Source: UBA8337 sp963932545 (GTDB lineage: Bacteria > Pseudomonadota > Alphaproteobacteria > RS24). Taken from it: DNA of 64,000 bases. Location: the NCBI GenBank assembly GCA_963932545.1, contig CAWVRH010000013.1, forward strand, positions 3,363 through 67,362, read 5' to 3'. A model generated the notes under the pieces. That model was given only the letters and a program-made list of their open reading frames with translations, did no database searches and was not told where the DNA came from. Shown here piece after piece: positions 1 through 7,965 of the stretch. How positions within the stretch are numbered: position 1 is the first letter of the stretch; each line of letters starts with the position of its first letter. The position numbers and the translations under genes were made by a program.

Positions 1-3000
1 AGGACGCCGAGGGAAGCATTACCATTAGCAATAGCGGCACGATACAATCCACGCATTCCCTCGTCGATGCAGACGCCGACTTGGCCTTGAACTTTGTCAT
101 TGATGCCTCGCGCGGCGGCAGCGCCAGTGCCGATGTCGACGTTACCAATAGTGCGACAGGTGCCATTACCACCGCTTCAGATCGGGCCATCGGGCTTCGC
201 GCTTTCGATAGCGCCAGCGACACGGTAACGATTGTCAATGCTGGCACAATTTCAGCAGGCCGCGATAAAGCGCTCGACCTGAATGGCTCGCGCGCGGTTA
301 TGTTGACCCAAAGCGCGAGTGCCAGCCTATCCGCAGGGCGCGATTTAGCGGTCGATGCGACGGGCGTTTTGACCAGCCTCACGGTTGTCAATGCTGGGTC
401 TATTTTGGCGGGCGCGAGTAATGTTGGCTCCACCGCAGGCGCCATTCGGGGCACGTTGGGTGCGGGCGGGGTTGCGGTGGCGATTACCAATAGCGCCAGT
501 GGCACCATCTCAAGTGTTGGTGGCAATACGATTTATCTATCCAACATCGGCTCCACCGTGACGCTAAGCAATAGCGGCATCCTGCGTGCCGGCAATGCCA
601 CGACGCAAAGCGACTATGCGGTGCGTCTTGAGGGCGTGGGCAATAATGCGGTTCTCTTCACCAACCAAGGGGCAGGGGTCATCAGCGCGACCAATGATTA
701 CGCGGTATCGATTGAGGGCGGCTCTGCGCTGACCTTCAACAATATGGGCACCGCTCGTATTGAGGCGGAAAACCGTGTGCTGAATTTTGATACGAGCTCG
801 CAAAACCCCACTCTGGCTTTCACCAACCAAGGCACCCTCTCCGCCACCGACGATAACGCCAGCCAATTGCTGGATGTGACAGGTGTGACGACGACCCTAG
901 GCATTGCCAATAGCGGCACGATGTCAACCCAAGGGGCGGGGGCGATAACCGGCACGGTTCACGCAAGCGGCGCCAACTTGACCCTGAATAATAGCGGCAC
1001 AATCTCGGCCGAAGACGGCAGCACCCTCTATTTGCAAGGCATCAATGGGACGGTGAATTTTGACAATAGCGGTTCCATTTTGGCGGGCGATGGCAGCAAC
1101 ACAAGCAATGATGCGGTTCGGCTTGTGGGCATTGGCGACAATGCCGTGGCCTTTGACAATTTGTCAGGTGGCTCGATTAGAGCCATGGGCACGCGGGCCT
1201 TAGAGTTGGAAGGGGCGGGCGCCTTGACCTTTAGCAATGCCTCGGGCGCAACAATTTCTGCCACAGATAATGTTGTGGTATTTACCAATACAGCGGCCAC
1301 GCCGACGATTGACTTTACCAATGGTGGTACGATTTCCGGCACGTCCAGCACAGCGGATCACGTGTTGGATTTTTCTGATTTCGCAACGCATCTGCAAATT
1401 ACCAATACTGGCACCGTCTCCTCTTCGGGCACCAATGCCATAATTGGTACGGTGGTGGCTGGCACGGCTTTGACGCTGAACAACAGCGGATCGATAGCCG
1501 CAGTGGGTGCCAATGCTGTCGAGATGGCGGGCTTTGATGGCAAGGTAACCTTTATCAACTCGGGAGACATTTCGGCCGGTGGCGATGACGCCGTTCATAT
1601 CACGAGCGGCGATAATATTAGCTTCACCAATAGCGGCACAATTTCGGCCACGGGCACGCAAGCCGTATTCTTTCAAGACGTGCTCGAAGGGGCGCATGTG
1701 TTTACCAATAGCGGCACAATTTCTTCGGCGGGCATCAGCTTTCGAGTGACCGAGGGAGCGCCCGTCGGCACGCCTACCTATCGGCTTACCAATAAGGGCA
1801 CCATAAGCACCAGCGGCACGGGACTAGCGCTCGACCTGACGGGCCTTCAAGCCACAGTCATTTCGACGGGCGACATCATCACCGCAGGCAGCACCGCCAT
1901 GCGGGTTGGTCAAGGCTCGAATATTACCATTGGCGGCAAAGTGCAAGCGGCAGGCGCCACGCCCATTGCGGTGGCTTTGGAAGGCACAGCCAGTCAGATA
2001 ACGCTCAGTGACGGCGCGCGCCTATTGGGCGATATTTTGGCGCTCAATGGCTCCGGCTCATGGACCGACCAGCAAAAACACCGTGTGACGTTATCCGCGG
2101 CGGATAATGCCAGTTATTTTTATGATTTTGAGCAAGACCATTTCCGCTTTTTCATCGGCGATGATGAGACCGAGCGCGCGTCGGGTTTCTCGGCCGGCAC
2201 GAGCAATTACGCCTCGGCGCTGCTCATTCATCAGCAGCATGCCAGCGAGCAGCGTGATGTCTGGCGCGAGATGTCTAGATTAGGGCAAACCCAAAAACTG
2301 AAGAGTGTCGGCTTCGCCGCATCGATAGACGACGACGGCAGCACGACGCGCAGCTTTTCTATGGAAGGCGAACGGTCGGGTTTTGCGCAAAGCATTCAGC
2401 AAAGCATTTTCGGCCTGTTCGATGCGGAACTGATATTGATGCAAGGCTCGAGCGAGTATGAATTGAACACGGACGTGTATACTTTTGACACAAGCTACAC
2501 AGGGGTTGGTTTGGGGTTCACGGATATTTTGCCGTTTGGCCCGATTTCCAGTTCGGCCATGGTGATGGGCGGATTTTCCAAAAATAAGACGACGCGACGG
2601 ATTTACTCCAATACCAATAATCTGGGTTATTTCGATGTTCGCTCCTCCTATGACGCTACGCATTTGGATGTTGTTTATGAAGTGCTGGCAGATTTTAGAG
2701 TGTTGGGGGCCACGCGCAAATTATCGCGCCGCAATCCATATCAATTGAAGCTCGAGGTAGCCCTTGGGGGAGGGCTGCATAGCGAGCAACAAGATGGTTT
2801 TGCGGAGGGCACTTACCTCGAGACCAGCAAACGCGATTTGCAATCTTTGGGGCAATTTGCGCGCGTGCGGCTTAACTACAAAGGGCGCAATCCGTTTTCT
2901 CGCTCGCCATGGCGCATTTATAGCGAGCTGGCATACTCGACCTCTTCGATTCTGGATGGCGAGACGGCTAATTATACTGTGGATGCGACCTCCTATGCGG

Positions 3001-3164
3001 TGGTGGATACTAAGAACTTGGATGTGAAAGACAGCTCTCTCTCCTTGGGGGGAGAAATTTATTTGGATGCAGGGATGAAATTCAACTTTTCTGTGAAGGG
3101 TGTTTCTGGCGACAATGATTTCACCAAAACAACGGGTTCGGCCTCTCTGACATGGCAGTTTTAA
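1..3164 (+). CDS. Autotransporter-like outer-membrane protein, 5' end outside window
   Basis: The frame is open from base 3 to the stop at 3162-3164, and in-frame repeat sequence upstream of the first possible start (TTG at 81) shows the gene begins outside the window. About the first 650 visible residues are degenerate repeats of roughly 30-45 residues built around N-S-G-T-I-S-A variants, the pattern of a right-handed beta-helix passenger. The last 300 or so residues look like a beta-barrel translocator, with alternating aromatic and polar strands and a C-terminal Phe (ending LTWQF), the usual signal for the Bam complex. This supports a type V secreted or surface adhesin-like protein; the ligand is unknown. 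A weak hairpin follows the stop and the nuo promoter lies downstream. The function is inferred from architecture only. Confidence 0.85.
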   Translation, partial: DAEGSITISNSGTIQSTHSLVDADADLALNFVIDASRGGSASADVDVTNSATGAITTASDRAIGLRAFDSASDTVTIVNAGTISAGRDKALDLNGSRAVMLTQSASASLSAGRDLAVDATGVLTSLTVVNAGSILAGASNVGSTAGAIRGTLGAGGVAVAITNSASGTISSVGGNTIYLSNIGSTVTLSNSGILRAGNATTQSDYAVRLEGVGNNAVLFTNQGAGVISATNDYAVSIEGGSALTFNNMGTARIEAENRVLNFDTSSQNPTLAFTNQGTLSATDDNASQLLDVTGVTTTLGIANSGTMSTQGAGAITGTVHASGANLTLNNSGTISAEDGSTLYLQGINGTVNFDNSGSILAGDGSNTSNDAVRLVGIGDNAVAFDNLSGGSIRAMGTRALELEGAGALTFSNASGATISATDNVVVFTNTAATPTIDFTNGGTISGTSSTADHVLDFSDFATHLQITNTGTVSSSGTNAIIGTVVAGTALTLNNSGSIAAVGANAVEMAGFDGKVTFINSGDISAGGDDAVHITSGDNISFTNSGTISATGTQAVFFQDVLEGAHVFTNSGTISSAGISFRVTEGAPVGTPTYRLTNKGTISTSGTGLALDLTGLQATVISTGDIITAGSTAMRVGQGSNITIGGKVQAAGATPIAVALEGTASQITLSDGARLLGDILALNGSGSWTDQQKHRVTLSAADNASYFYDFEQDHFRFFIGDDETERASGFSAGTSNYASALLIHQQHASEQRDVWREMSRLGQTQKLKSVGFAASIDDDGSTTRSFSMEGERSGFAQSIQQSIFGLFDAELILMQGSSEYELNTDVYTFDTSYTGVGLGFTDILPFGPISSSAMVMGGFSKNKTTRRIYSNTNNLGYFDVRSSYDATHLDVVYEVLADFRVLGATRKLSRRNPYQLKLEVALGGGLHSEQQDGFAEGTYLETSKRDLQSLGQFARVRLNYKGRNPFSRSPWRIYSELAYSTSSILDGETANYTVDATSYAVVDTKNLDVKDSSLSLGGEIYLDAGMKFNFSVKGVSGDNDFTKTTGSASLTWQF

Positions 3165-3166
3165 AG

Positions 3167-3184
3167 GCTTGCTGGAAAGCAAGC
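3167..3184 (+). terminator. Hairpin after the autotransporter gene, weak terminator candidate
   Basis: A perfect 7-bp stem (GCTTGCT pairing with AGCAAGC) with a GGAA loop starts two bases after the stop codon. No T tract follows on the plus strand, so intrinsic termination is uncertain; it may only protect the 3' end. Confidence 0.35.
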
Positions 3185-3227
3185 AAAACACGATGATTTA
3201 TGTGCGAAAAGGTAGCGCAAATTGGTG

Positions 3228-3255
3228 TTGCAAAGCCACGAAGGGCAACTATACT
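3228..3255 (+). promoter_or_regulatory. Likely sigma70-type promoter of the nuo operon
   Basis: TTGCAA at 3228-3233 and TATACT at 3250-3255 are separated by 16 bp and lie 68 bp upstream of the nuoA start. This is the only good promoter-like pair in the gap. Inferred by eye. Confidence 0.5.
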
Positions 3256-3322
3256 CCGCGCCAACGAGGCTAGTTTGCCTTCTTTATTTTTTGTCCTTTA
3301 AAAGACGGAAAGAGCGCGTCAC

Positions 3323-3688
3323 ATGCATGATTTGCTGAGTAATTATTATCCGATTTTAATCTTTATGGGCCTGTCGGCCGTTATCACGGCAGCTCTCTTG
3401 CTCGCGCCGCTGTTAATCGCTCCCTATAATCCAGACCCTGAGAAAAACGCGCCCTATGAGTGCGGCTTTGAGGCGTTTGATGATGCGCGTATGAAGTTTG
3501 ATGTGAAGTTCTATCTCGTCGCTATTTTGTTCATTATTTTTGATCTGGAAGTGGCTTTCCTATTCCCATGGGCTGTGGCCTTTGGCGATGTTGGCCTGTT
3601 CGGATTTTGGTCCATGATGTTCTTTTTGTCTGTGCTGACCGTAGGCTTTGCCTACGAGTGGCGCAAAGGCGCGTTGGACTGGGACTAG
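3323..3688 (+). CDS. nuoA: NADH-quinone oxidoreductase subunit A
   Basis: Membrane subunit of respiratory complex I, sitting at the junction of membrane arm and peripheral arm. The 121 residues are typical for NuoA: three transmembrane helices (about 10-32, 64-84 and 90-112) and the conserved loop with the N-A-P-Y-E-C-G-F-E signature, including the switch Cys involved in quinone-site dynamics. It is the first gene of a 14-gene operon running to nuoN with short gaps or overlaps. The ATG at 3323 gives the standard N-terminus. Confidence 0.97.
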   Translation: MHDLLSNYYPILIFMGLSAVITAALLLAPLLIAPYNPDPEKNAPYECGFEAFDDARMKFDVKFYLVAILFIIFDLEVAFLFPWAVAFGDVGLFGFWSMMFFLSVLTVGFAYEWRKGALDWD

Positions 3689-3700
3689 GGGATAGCAAAC

Positions 3701-4246
3701 ATGTCAAAAAACGATGTAAATGAGTTAAAGAAAACCCTGCCAGCGCCCATGGCCGACCCGTATTACGAGCAAGTGTCGGATCAATTGGCCGACAAAGGCT
3801 TTGTGCTGGCATCCTCTGAAGATTTGGTAAATTGGGCGCGCACCGGCTCCTTGCATTGGATGATGTTTGGCTTGGCTTGCTGCGCTGTTGAGATGATGCA
3901 CATCCAAATGCCGCGCCTGGATATTGAGCGTTATGGCGTGGCGCCGCGCGCCAGTCCGCGTCAGTCAGATGTGATGATTGTCGCGGGAACGCTGACCAAT
4001 AAAATGGCGCCCGCTTTGCGCAAGGTCTACGACCAAATGCCAGAGCCTCGCTATGTTATTTCCATGGGCTCTTGCGCCAATGGCGGTGGCTATTACCATT
4101 ATTCTTATTCGGTGGTTCGCGGATGTGACCGTGTGGTTCCGGTCGATATTTACGTGCCAGGTTGCCCGCCAACGGCAGAGGCTTTGTTTTACGGCATCTT
4201 GATGCTGCAAAAGAAAATCCGCCGCACCGGCACGATTGAGCGTTAG
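3701..4246 (+). CDS. nuoB: NADH-quinone oxidoreductase subunit B
   Basis: Carries the N2 [4Fe-4S] cluster that passes electrons to quinone. All four ligand cysteines are visible: the adjacent pair Cys60-Cys61 (LACCAVEMM), Cys125 (SMGSCANGGG) and Cys155 (VPGCPP). The 181-residue length is normal for alphaproteobacteria. It lies 12 bp after nuoA and just before nuoC. Confidence 0.98.
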   Translation: MSKNDVNELKKTLPAPMADPYYEQVSDQLADKGFVLASSEDLVNWARTGSLHWMMFGLACCAVEMMHIQMPRLDIERYGVAPRASPRQSDVMIVAGTLTNKMAPALRKVYDQMPEPRYVISMGSCANGGGYYHYSYSVVRGCDRVVPVDIYVPGCPPTAEALFYGILMLQKKIRRTGTIER

Positions 4247-4254
4247 GACGAGAG

Positions 4255-4887
4255 ATGTCGAAACAGCAAACCCTCATCGCGCATTTGCAAAGCCAACTTG
4301 GCGACAAGCTGGCCAATCATTACGTAAGCTTTGGCGAGCTGACGCTGGAAGTAAACCCCGGCCATATCGAGGCCGTGTTGAAATTTCTGCGTGACGATAG
4401 CGACTGCGCCTTCACTCAATTAATCGACCTATGTGGCGCCGATTATCCAGAGCGTCCGTTGCGCTTCGATGTGGTGTATCACTTACTATCCATGACCCAA
4501 AACCATCGTGTGCGCGTGAAGCTGCAAGCGGGCGAAGAAACCCAAGTGCCAAGCGCCACGGGTCTGTTTGATGTGGCCGATTGGTTCGAGCGCGAAGCTT
4601 TCGACATGTATGGCATTTTGTTTTCGGGTCATCCTGATTTGCGTCGTTTACTGACCGACTATGGTTTTGAAGGCCATCCGTTGCGCAAAGATTTCCCGCT
4701 CAGTGGCCACGTAGAAGTGCGCTACGATGATGACGCCAAGAAAGTCATCCAAGAACCTGTGTCTCTGGTGCAAGAGTTCCGCGATTTTGATTTTGAAAGC
4801 CCATGGGAAGGCGCGCGCGCTGCCAATTTAATTCCCGATAGCTTACCAGGCGATGAAAAAGCCTCCAAAGAAGGGCAGGAGGGTTAA
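4255..4887 (+). CDS. nuoC: NADH-quinone oxidoreductase subunit C
   Basis: 30-kDa peripheral-arm subunit, separate from NuoD here (fused in enterobacteria). The 210-residue protein has the conserved block from D-W-F-E-R-E-A-F-D-M-Y-G-I to G-H-P-L-R-K-D-F-P-L at about 110-145. It packs against NuoD near the quinone site. There are 8 bp between nuoB and this start and 2 bp to nuoD. Confidence 0.97.
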   Translation: MSKQQTLIAHLQSQLGDKLANHYVSFGELTLEVNPGHIEAVLKFLRDDSDCAFTQLIDLCGADYPERPLRFDVVYHLLSMTQNHRVRVKLQAGEETQVPSATGLFDVADWFEREAFDMYGILFSGHPDLRRLLTDYGFEGHPLRKDFPLSGHVEVRYDDDAKKVIQEPVSLVQEFRDFDFESPWEGARAANLIPDSLPGDEKASKEGQEG

Positions 4888-4889
4888 TT

Positions 4890-6086
4890 ATGTCGGCGAC
4901 CACCCCACAAAACACGCAAGAAGACCGTAAGTTTACGATTAACTTCGGCCCCCAACACCCAGCCGCGCACGGCGTGCTGCGCTTGGTGATGGACCTGGAC
5001 GGCGAGCGCGTCGAGCGCATTGACCCGCATATTGGCCTGCTGCATCGCGGCACCGAAAAGCTCATCGAGCATAAAACCTATCTGCAAAGCCTGCCGTATT
5101 TCGACCGTCTCGACTATGTGTCGCCGATGAACCAAGAGCATGCCTATGCTTTGGCTATCGAGCGCATGATGGGCGTGAGCGTGCCGGCTCGTGGGCAATA
5201 TATTCGGGTTCTGTATTGCGAGATTGGTCGCATTCTCAACCACATTATGAACATCTGCACACAAGCCCTCGACGTGGGCGCTTTGACCCCAATTACGTGG
5301 GGCTTTGAGGAACGCGAAAAGCTGATGATCTTTTATGAACGTGCCTGTGGCGCACGTTTGCATGCGGCTTATTTTCGTCCGGGCGGCGTGCATCAAGATT
5401 TGCCGCAAGCTTTGCTGAACGATATTGAAGCGTTTTGTGACCCGTTCTTGAAAGTGCTGGATGACATTGAAGGCCTGTTGACCGACAGCCGTATTTTCAA
5501 ACAGCGCAATGTCGATATTGGCATTGTGACACCGGAAGATGTTCAAAATTGGGGCATGTCGGGCGTTATGGCGCGCGGTTCTGGTTTGGCTTGGGACTTG
5601 CGTCGTTCGCAGCCCTATGAAGTTTACAACGATATGCAGTTCGATGTGCCCTTGGGCAAAAACGGCGATTGCTACGACCGCTATTTGTGCCGTGTCGAAG
5701 AAATGCGCCAGTCTATTCGCATTATGAAACAGTGCTTGGCGAATATGCCAGGCGGGCCTGTGTCGTCACAAGATGGCAAAGTTGTGCCGCCGAAACGCAG
5801 CGAAATGAAACAATCGATGGAAGCGCTCATTCACCACTTTAAACTTTACACCGAAGGCTATCATGTGCCCGAAGGCGAAGTTTATTCTGCTGTGGAAGCG
5901 CCTAAAGGCGAGTTCGGTGTCTATCTGGTTTCGGATGGCTCGAACAAACCGTATCGGTGTAAAATTCGCGCGCCGGGTTTTGCCCATTTGCACGCGTTAG
6001 ATTATTTGAGCCGCGATCATATGCTGGCCGATGTGTCGGCTATTCTGGGCTCGCTAGATATTGTATTTGGGGAAGTTGACCGATGA
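4890..6086 (+). CDS. nuoD: NADH-quinone oxidoreductase subunit D
   Basis: 49-kDa subunit related to the NiFe hydrogenase large subunit; with NuoB it forms the quinone-binding pocket. Conserved stretches include the N-F-G-P-Q-H-P-A-A-H-G-V motif at about 18-29 (His of the quinone site), H-R-G-T-E-K-L near residue 51, and the C-terminal D-I-V-F-G-E-V-D-R ending. The 398-residue length is normal. The stop overlaps the nuoE start by four bases, suggesting coupled translation. Confidence 0.98.
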   Translation: MSATTPQNTQEDRKFTINFGPQHPAAHGVLRLVMDLDGERVERIDPHIGLLHRGTEKLIEHKTYLQSLPYFDRLDYVSPMNQEHAYALAIERMMGVSVPARGQYIRVLYCEIGRILNHIMNICTQALDVGALTPITWGFEEREKLMIFYERACGARLHAAYFRPGGVHQDLPQALLNDIEAFCDPFLKVLDDIEGLLTDSRIFKQRNVDIGIVTPEDVQNWGMSGVMARGSGLAWDLRRSQPYEVYNDMQFDVPLGKNGDCYDRYLCRVEEMRQSIRIMKQCLANMPGGPVSSQDGKVVPPKRSEMKQSMEALIHHFKLYTEGYHVPEGEVYSAVEAPKGEFGVYLVSDGSNKPYRCKIRAPGFAHLHALDYLSRDHMLADVSAILGSLDIVFGEVDR

Positions 6087-6679
6087 GTGTACGCCGCCTA
6101 CATGCAGAGCAACCTGACAGCTTCGTTTTCACAGATGAAAACGTAAGCTGGGCGTCAGGCCAAATGGCTAAGTTTCCAGAAGGACGACAAGCCAGCGCGA
6201 TTATTCCGCTGCTGTGGCAAGCGCAAAAGCAAGAAGGCTGGTTGCCAGAGCCGGCCATTCGCTATGTAGCGGACATGCTGGCCATGCCGCACATCCGCGC
6301 GATGGAAGTGGCGACTTTTTACACGATGTTTAACTTGTCTCCTGTTGGCGAACACTTTGTGCAGCTTTGCGGCACGACGCCTTGCTGGTTGCGCGGGGCT
6401 GATGATTTGAAATCGGTTTGCCGTAAAGTGATTGGCGAGCAAGGCGATATTACCGACGATGGCAAGTTAAGCTGGCTTGAAGTCGAGTGCTTGGGCGCCT
6501 GCGTGAATGCGCCGATGGTGCAAATTAACGATGATTTTTATGAAGATTTGACGGCGGAAAATTTCGAGCAATTGCTCGACGACCTGCGCAGCGGCAAGCC
6601 CGTTGCTACGGGCCCGCAAAATAGCCGTCATGGATCCGAGCCCGAAGGCGGGCTTACTGTGTTGAAAGGTGACAAATAA
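6083..6679 (+). CDS. nuoE: NADH-quinone oxidoreductase subunit E
   Basis: 24-kDa subunit with the N1a [2Fe-2S] cluster. The thioredoxin-like fold ligands are Cys96, Cys101, Cys136 and Cys140. At 198 residues it is longer than the E. coli protein because of a C-terminal tail, as usual in alphaproteobacteria. It overlaps nuoD by 4 bases and nuoF by one base. Confidence 0.97.
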   Translation: MSVRRLHAEQPDSFVFTDENVSWASGQMAKFPEGRQASAIIPLLWQAQKQEGWLPEPAIRYVADMLAMPHIRAMEVATFYTMFNLSPVGEHFVQLCGTTPCWLRGADDLKSVCRKVIGEQGDITDDGKLSWLEVECLGACVNAPMVQINDDFYEDLTAENFEQLLDDLRSGKPVATGPQNSRHGSEPEGGLTVLKGDK

Positions 6680-7965
6680 TGTTGCGTGATGAAGACCGGA
6701 TTTTCAAGAATATTTATGGCCTAAACGGCGCTGACCTGACGGCTGCGAAAGCGCGCAGCGATTGGGATGGCACGGGCGAGTTGATTAAAAAAGGTCGCGA
6801 CTGGGTGATCGACGAAGTGAAAGCCTCTGGCTTGCGCGGGCGCGGTGGCGCGGGCTTCCCGACCGGATTAAAATGGTCGTTCATGCCGAAAGAAAACGAT
6901 GGGCGGCCACATTATTTGGTGATTAACGCCGATGAGTCCGAGCCCGGCACTTGTAAAGACCGCGATATTTTGCGCCATGAACCGCATAAATTGCTCGAAG
7001 GCTGCCTGCTGGCAGGTTTCGCTATGGGCGCGCATGCTTGTTATATTTATGTGCGCGGCGAATTTATTCGCGAGCGTGAAGCCGTGCAACGCGCGGTCGA
7101 TGAAGCCTATGCAGCGGGCCTATTGGGTAAAAACGCCGCTGGCTCTGGTTGGGACTATGATATTTACGTCCACCATGGCGCAGGCGCTTATATTTGTGGC
7201 GAAGAAACCGCACTGATTGAAAGCCTCGAAGGTAAAAAAGGTCAGCCACGCTTGAAGCCACCTTTCCCAGCCAATATGGGTCTTTATGGCTGCCCAACGA
7301 CCGTGAACAATGTGGAAAGCATTGCCGTGGCCCCGACGATTTGTCGTCGTGGTGGCGGTTGGTTTTCGGGTCTGGGGCGCGATGGCAATACGGGCACCAA
7401 GCTGTTTTGCATCTCGGGCCATGTTAACAATCCGTGCAATGTCGAAGAAGAAATGGGCATTCCGCTGAAAGAGCTGATTGAAAAACACGCAGGCGGCGTT
7501 CGCGGCGGGTGGGACAATTTGCTGGCGGTTATTCCGGGCGGGTCTTCGGTTCCGCTTTTGCCGAAAGAAATTTGCGACACAGTATTGATGGATTTCGACA
7601 GTCTCAAAGCCGTGCAGTCTGGCTTAGGGACGGCAGCCGTGATTGTGATGGATAAATCGACGGACATTATTAAAGCGATTGCGCGCATTTCGTATTTTTA
7701 CAAACACGAAAGCTGCGGCCAATGCACGCCGTGCCGCGAAGGCACCGGCTGGATGTGGCGCGTGCTAGAGCGCATGGCGGCTGGCGAGGCACAGGTCAAA
7801 GAAATTGATATGCTGCTGCAAGTGACCAAACAAATTGAAGGGCACACTATTTGTGCGCTCGGCGATGCGGCGGCTTGGCCTGTGCAAGGGCTTATCCGGC
7901 ATTTCCGTCCGCTCATCGAAGAGCGTTTGACGCAAGGGCCCGACCATCAGGAGGCAGCTGAATAA
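6679..7965 (+). CDS. nuoF: NADH-quinone oxidoreductase subunit F
   Basis: 51-kDa NADH dehydrogenase subunit. It binds NADH and FMN (glycine-rich stretch R-G-R-G-G-A-G-F-P-T-G near 53-63 and the E-S-E-P-G-T flavin region) and carries the N3 [4Fe-4S] cluster ligated by the S-C-G-Q-C-T-P-C motif near 350 and a later Cys in I-C-A-L-G-D. The 428 residues are full length. One-base overlaps on both sides tie it to nuoE and nuoG. Confidence 0.98.
   Translation: MLRDEDRIFKNIYGLNGADLTAAKARSDWDGTGELIKKGRDWVIDEVKASGLRGRGGAGFPTGLKWSFMPKENDGRPHYLVINADESEPGTCKDRDILRHEPHKLLEGCLLAGFAMGAHACYIYVRGEFIREREAVQRAVDEAYAAGLLGKNAAGSGWDYDIYVHHGAGAYICGEETALIESLEGKKGQPRLKPPFPANMGLYGCPTTVNNVESIAVAPTICRRGGGWFSGLGRDGNTGTKLFCISGHVNNPCNVEEEMGIPLKELIEKHAGGVRGGWDNLLAVIPGGSSVPLLPKEICDTVLMDFDSLKAVQSGLGTAAVIVMDKSTDIIKAIARISYFYKHESCGQCTPCREGTGWMWRVLERMAAGEAQVKEIDMLLQVTKQIEGHTICALGDAAAWPVQGLIRHFRPLIEERLTQGPDHQEAAE

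Noticed and set aside
1..2040. Regular short repeats resembling an array
   Set aside because: They are degenerate, in frame and encode the autotransporter passenger; no constant repeat with unique spacers, so not CRISPR.
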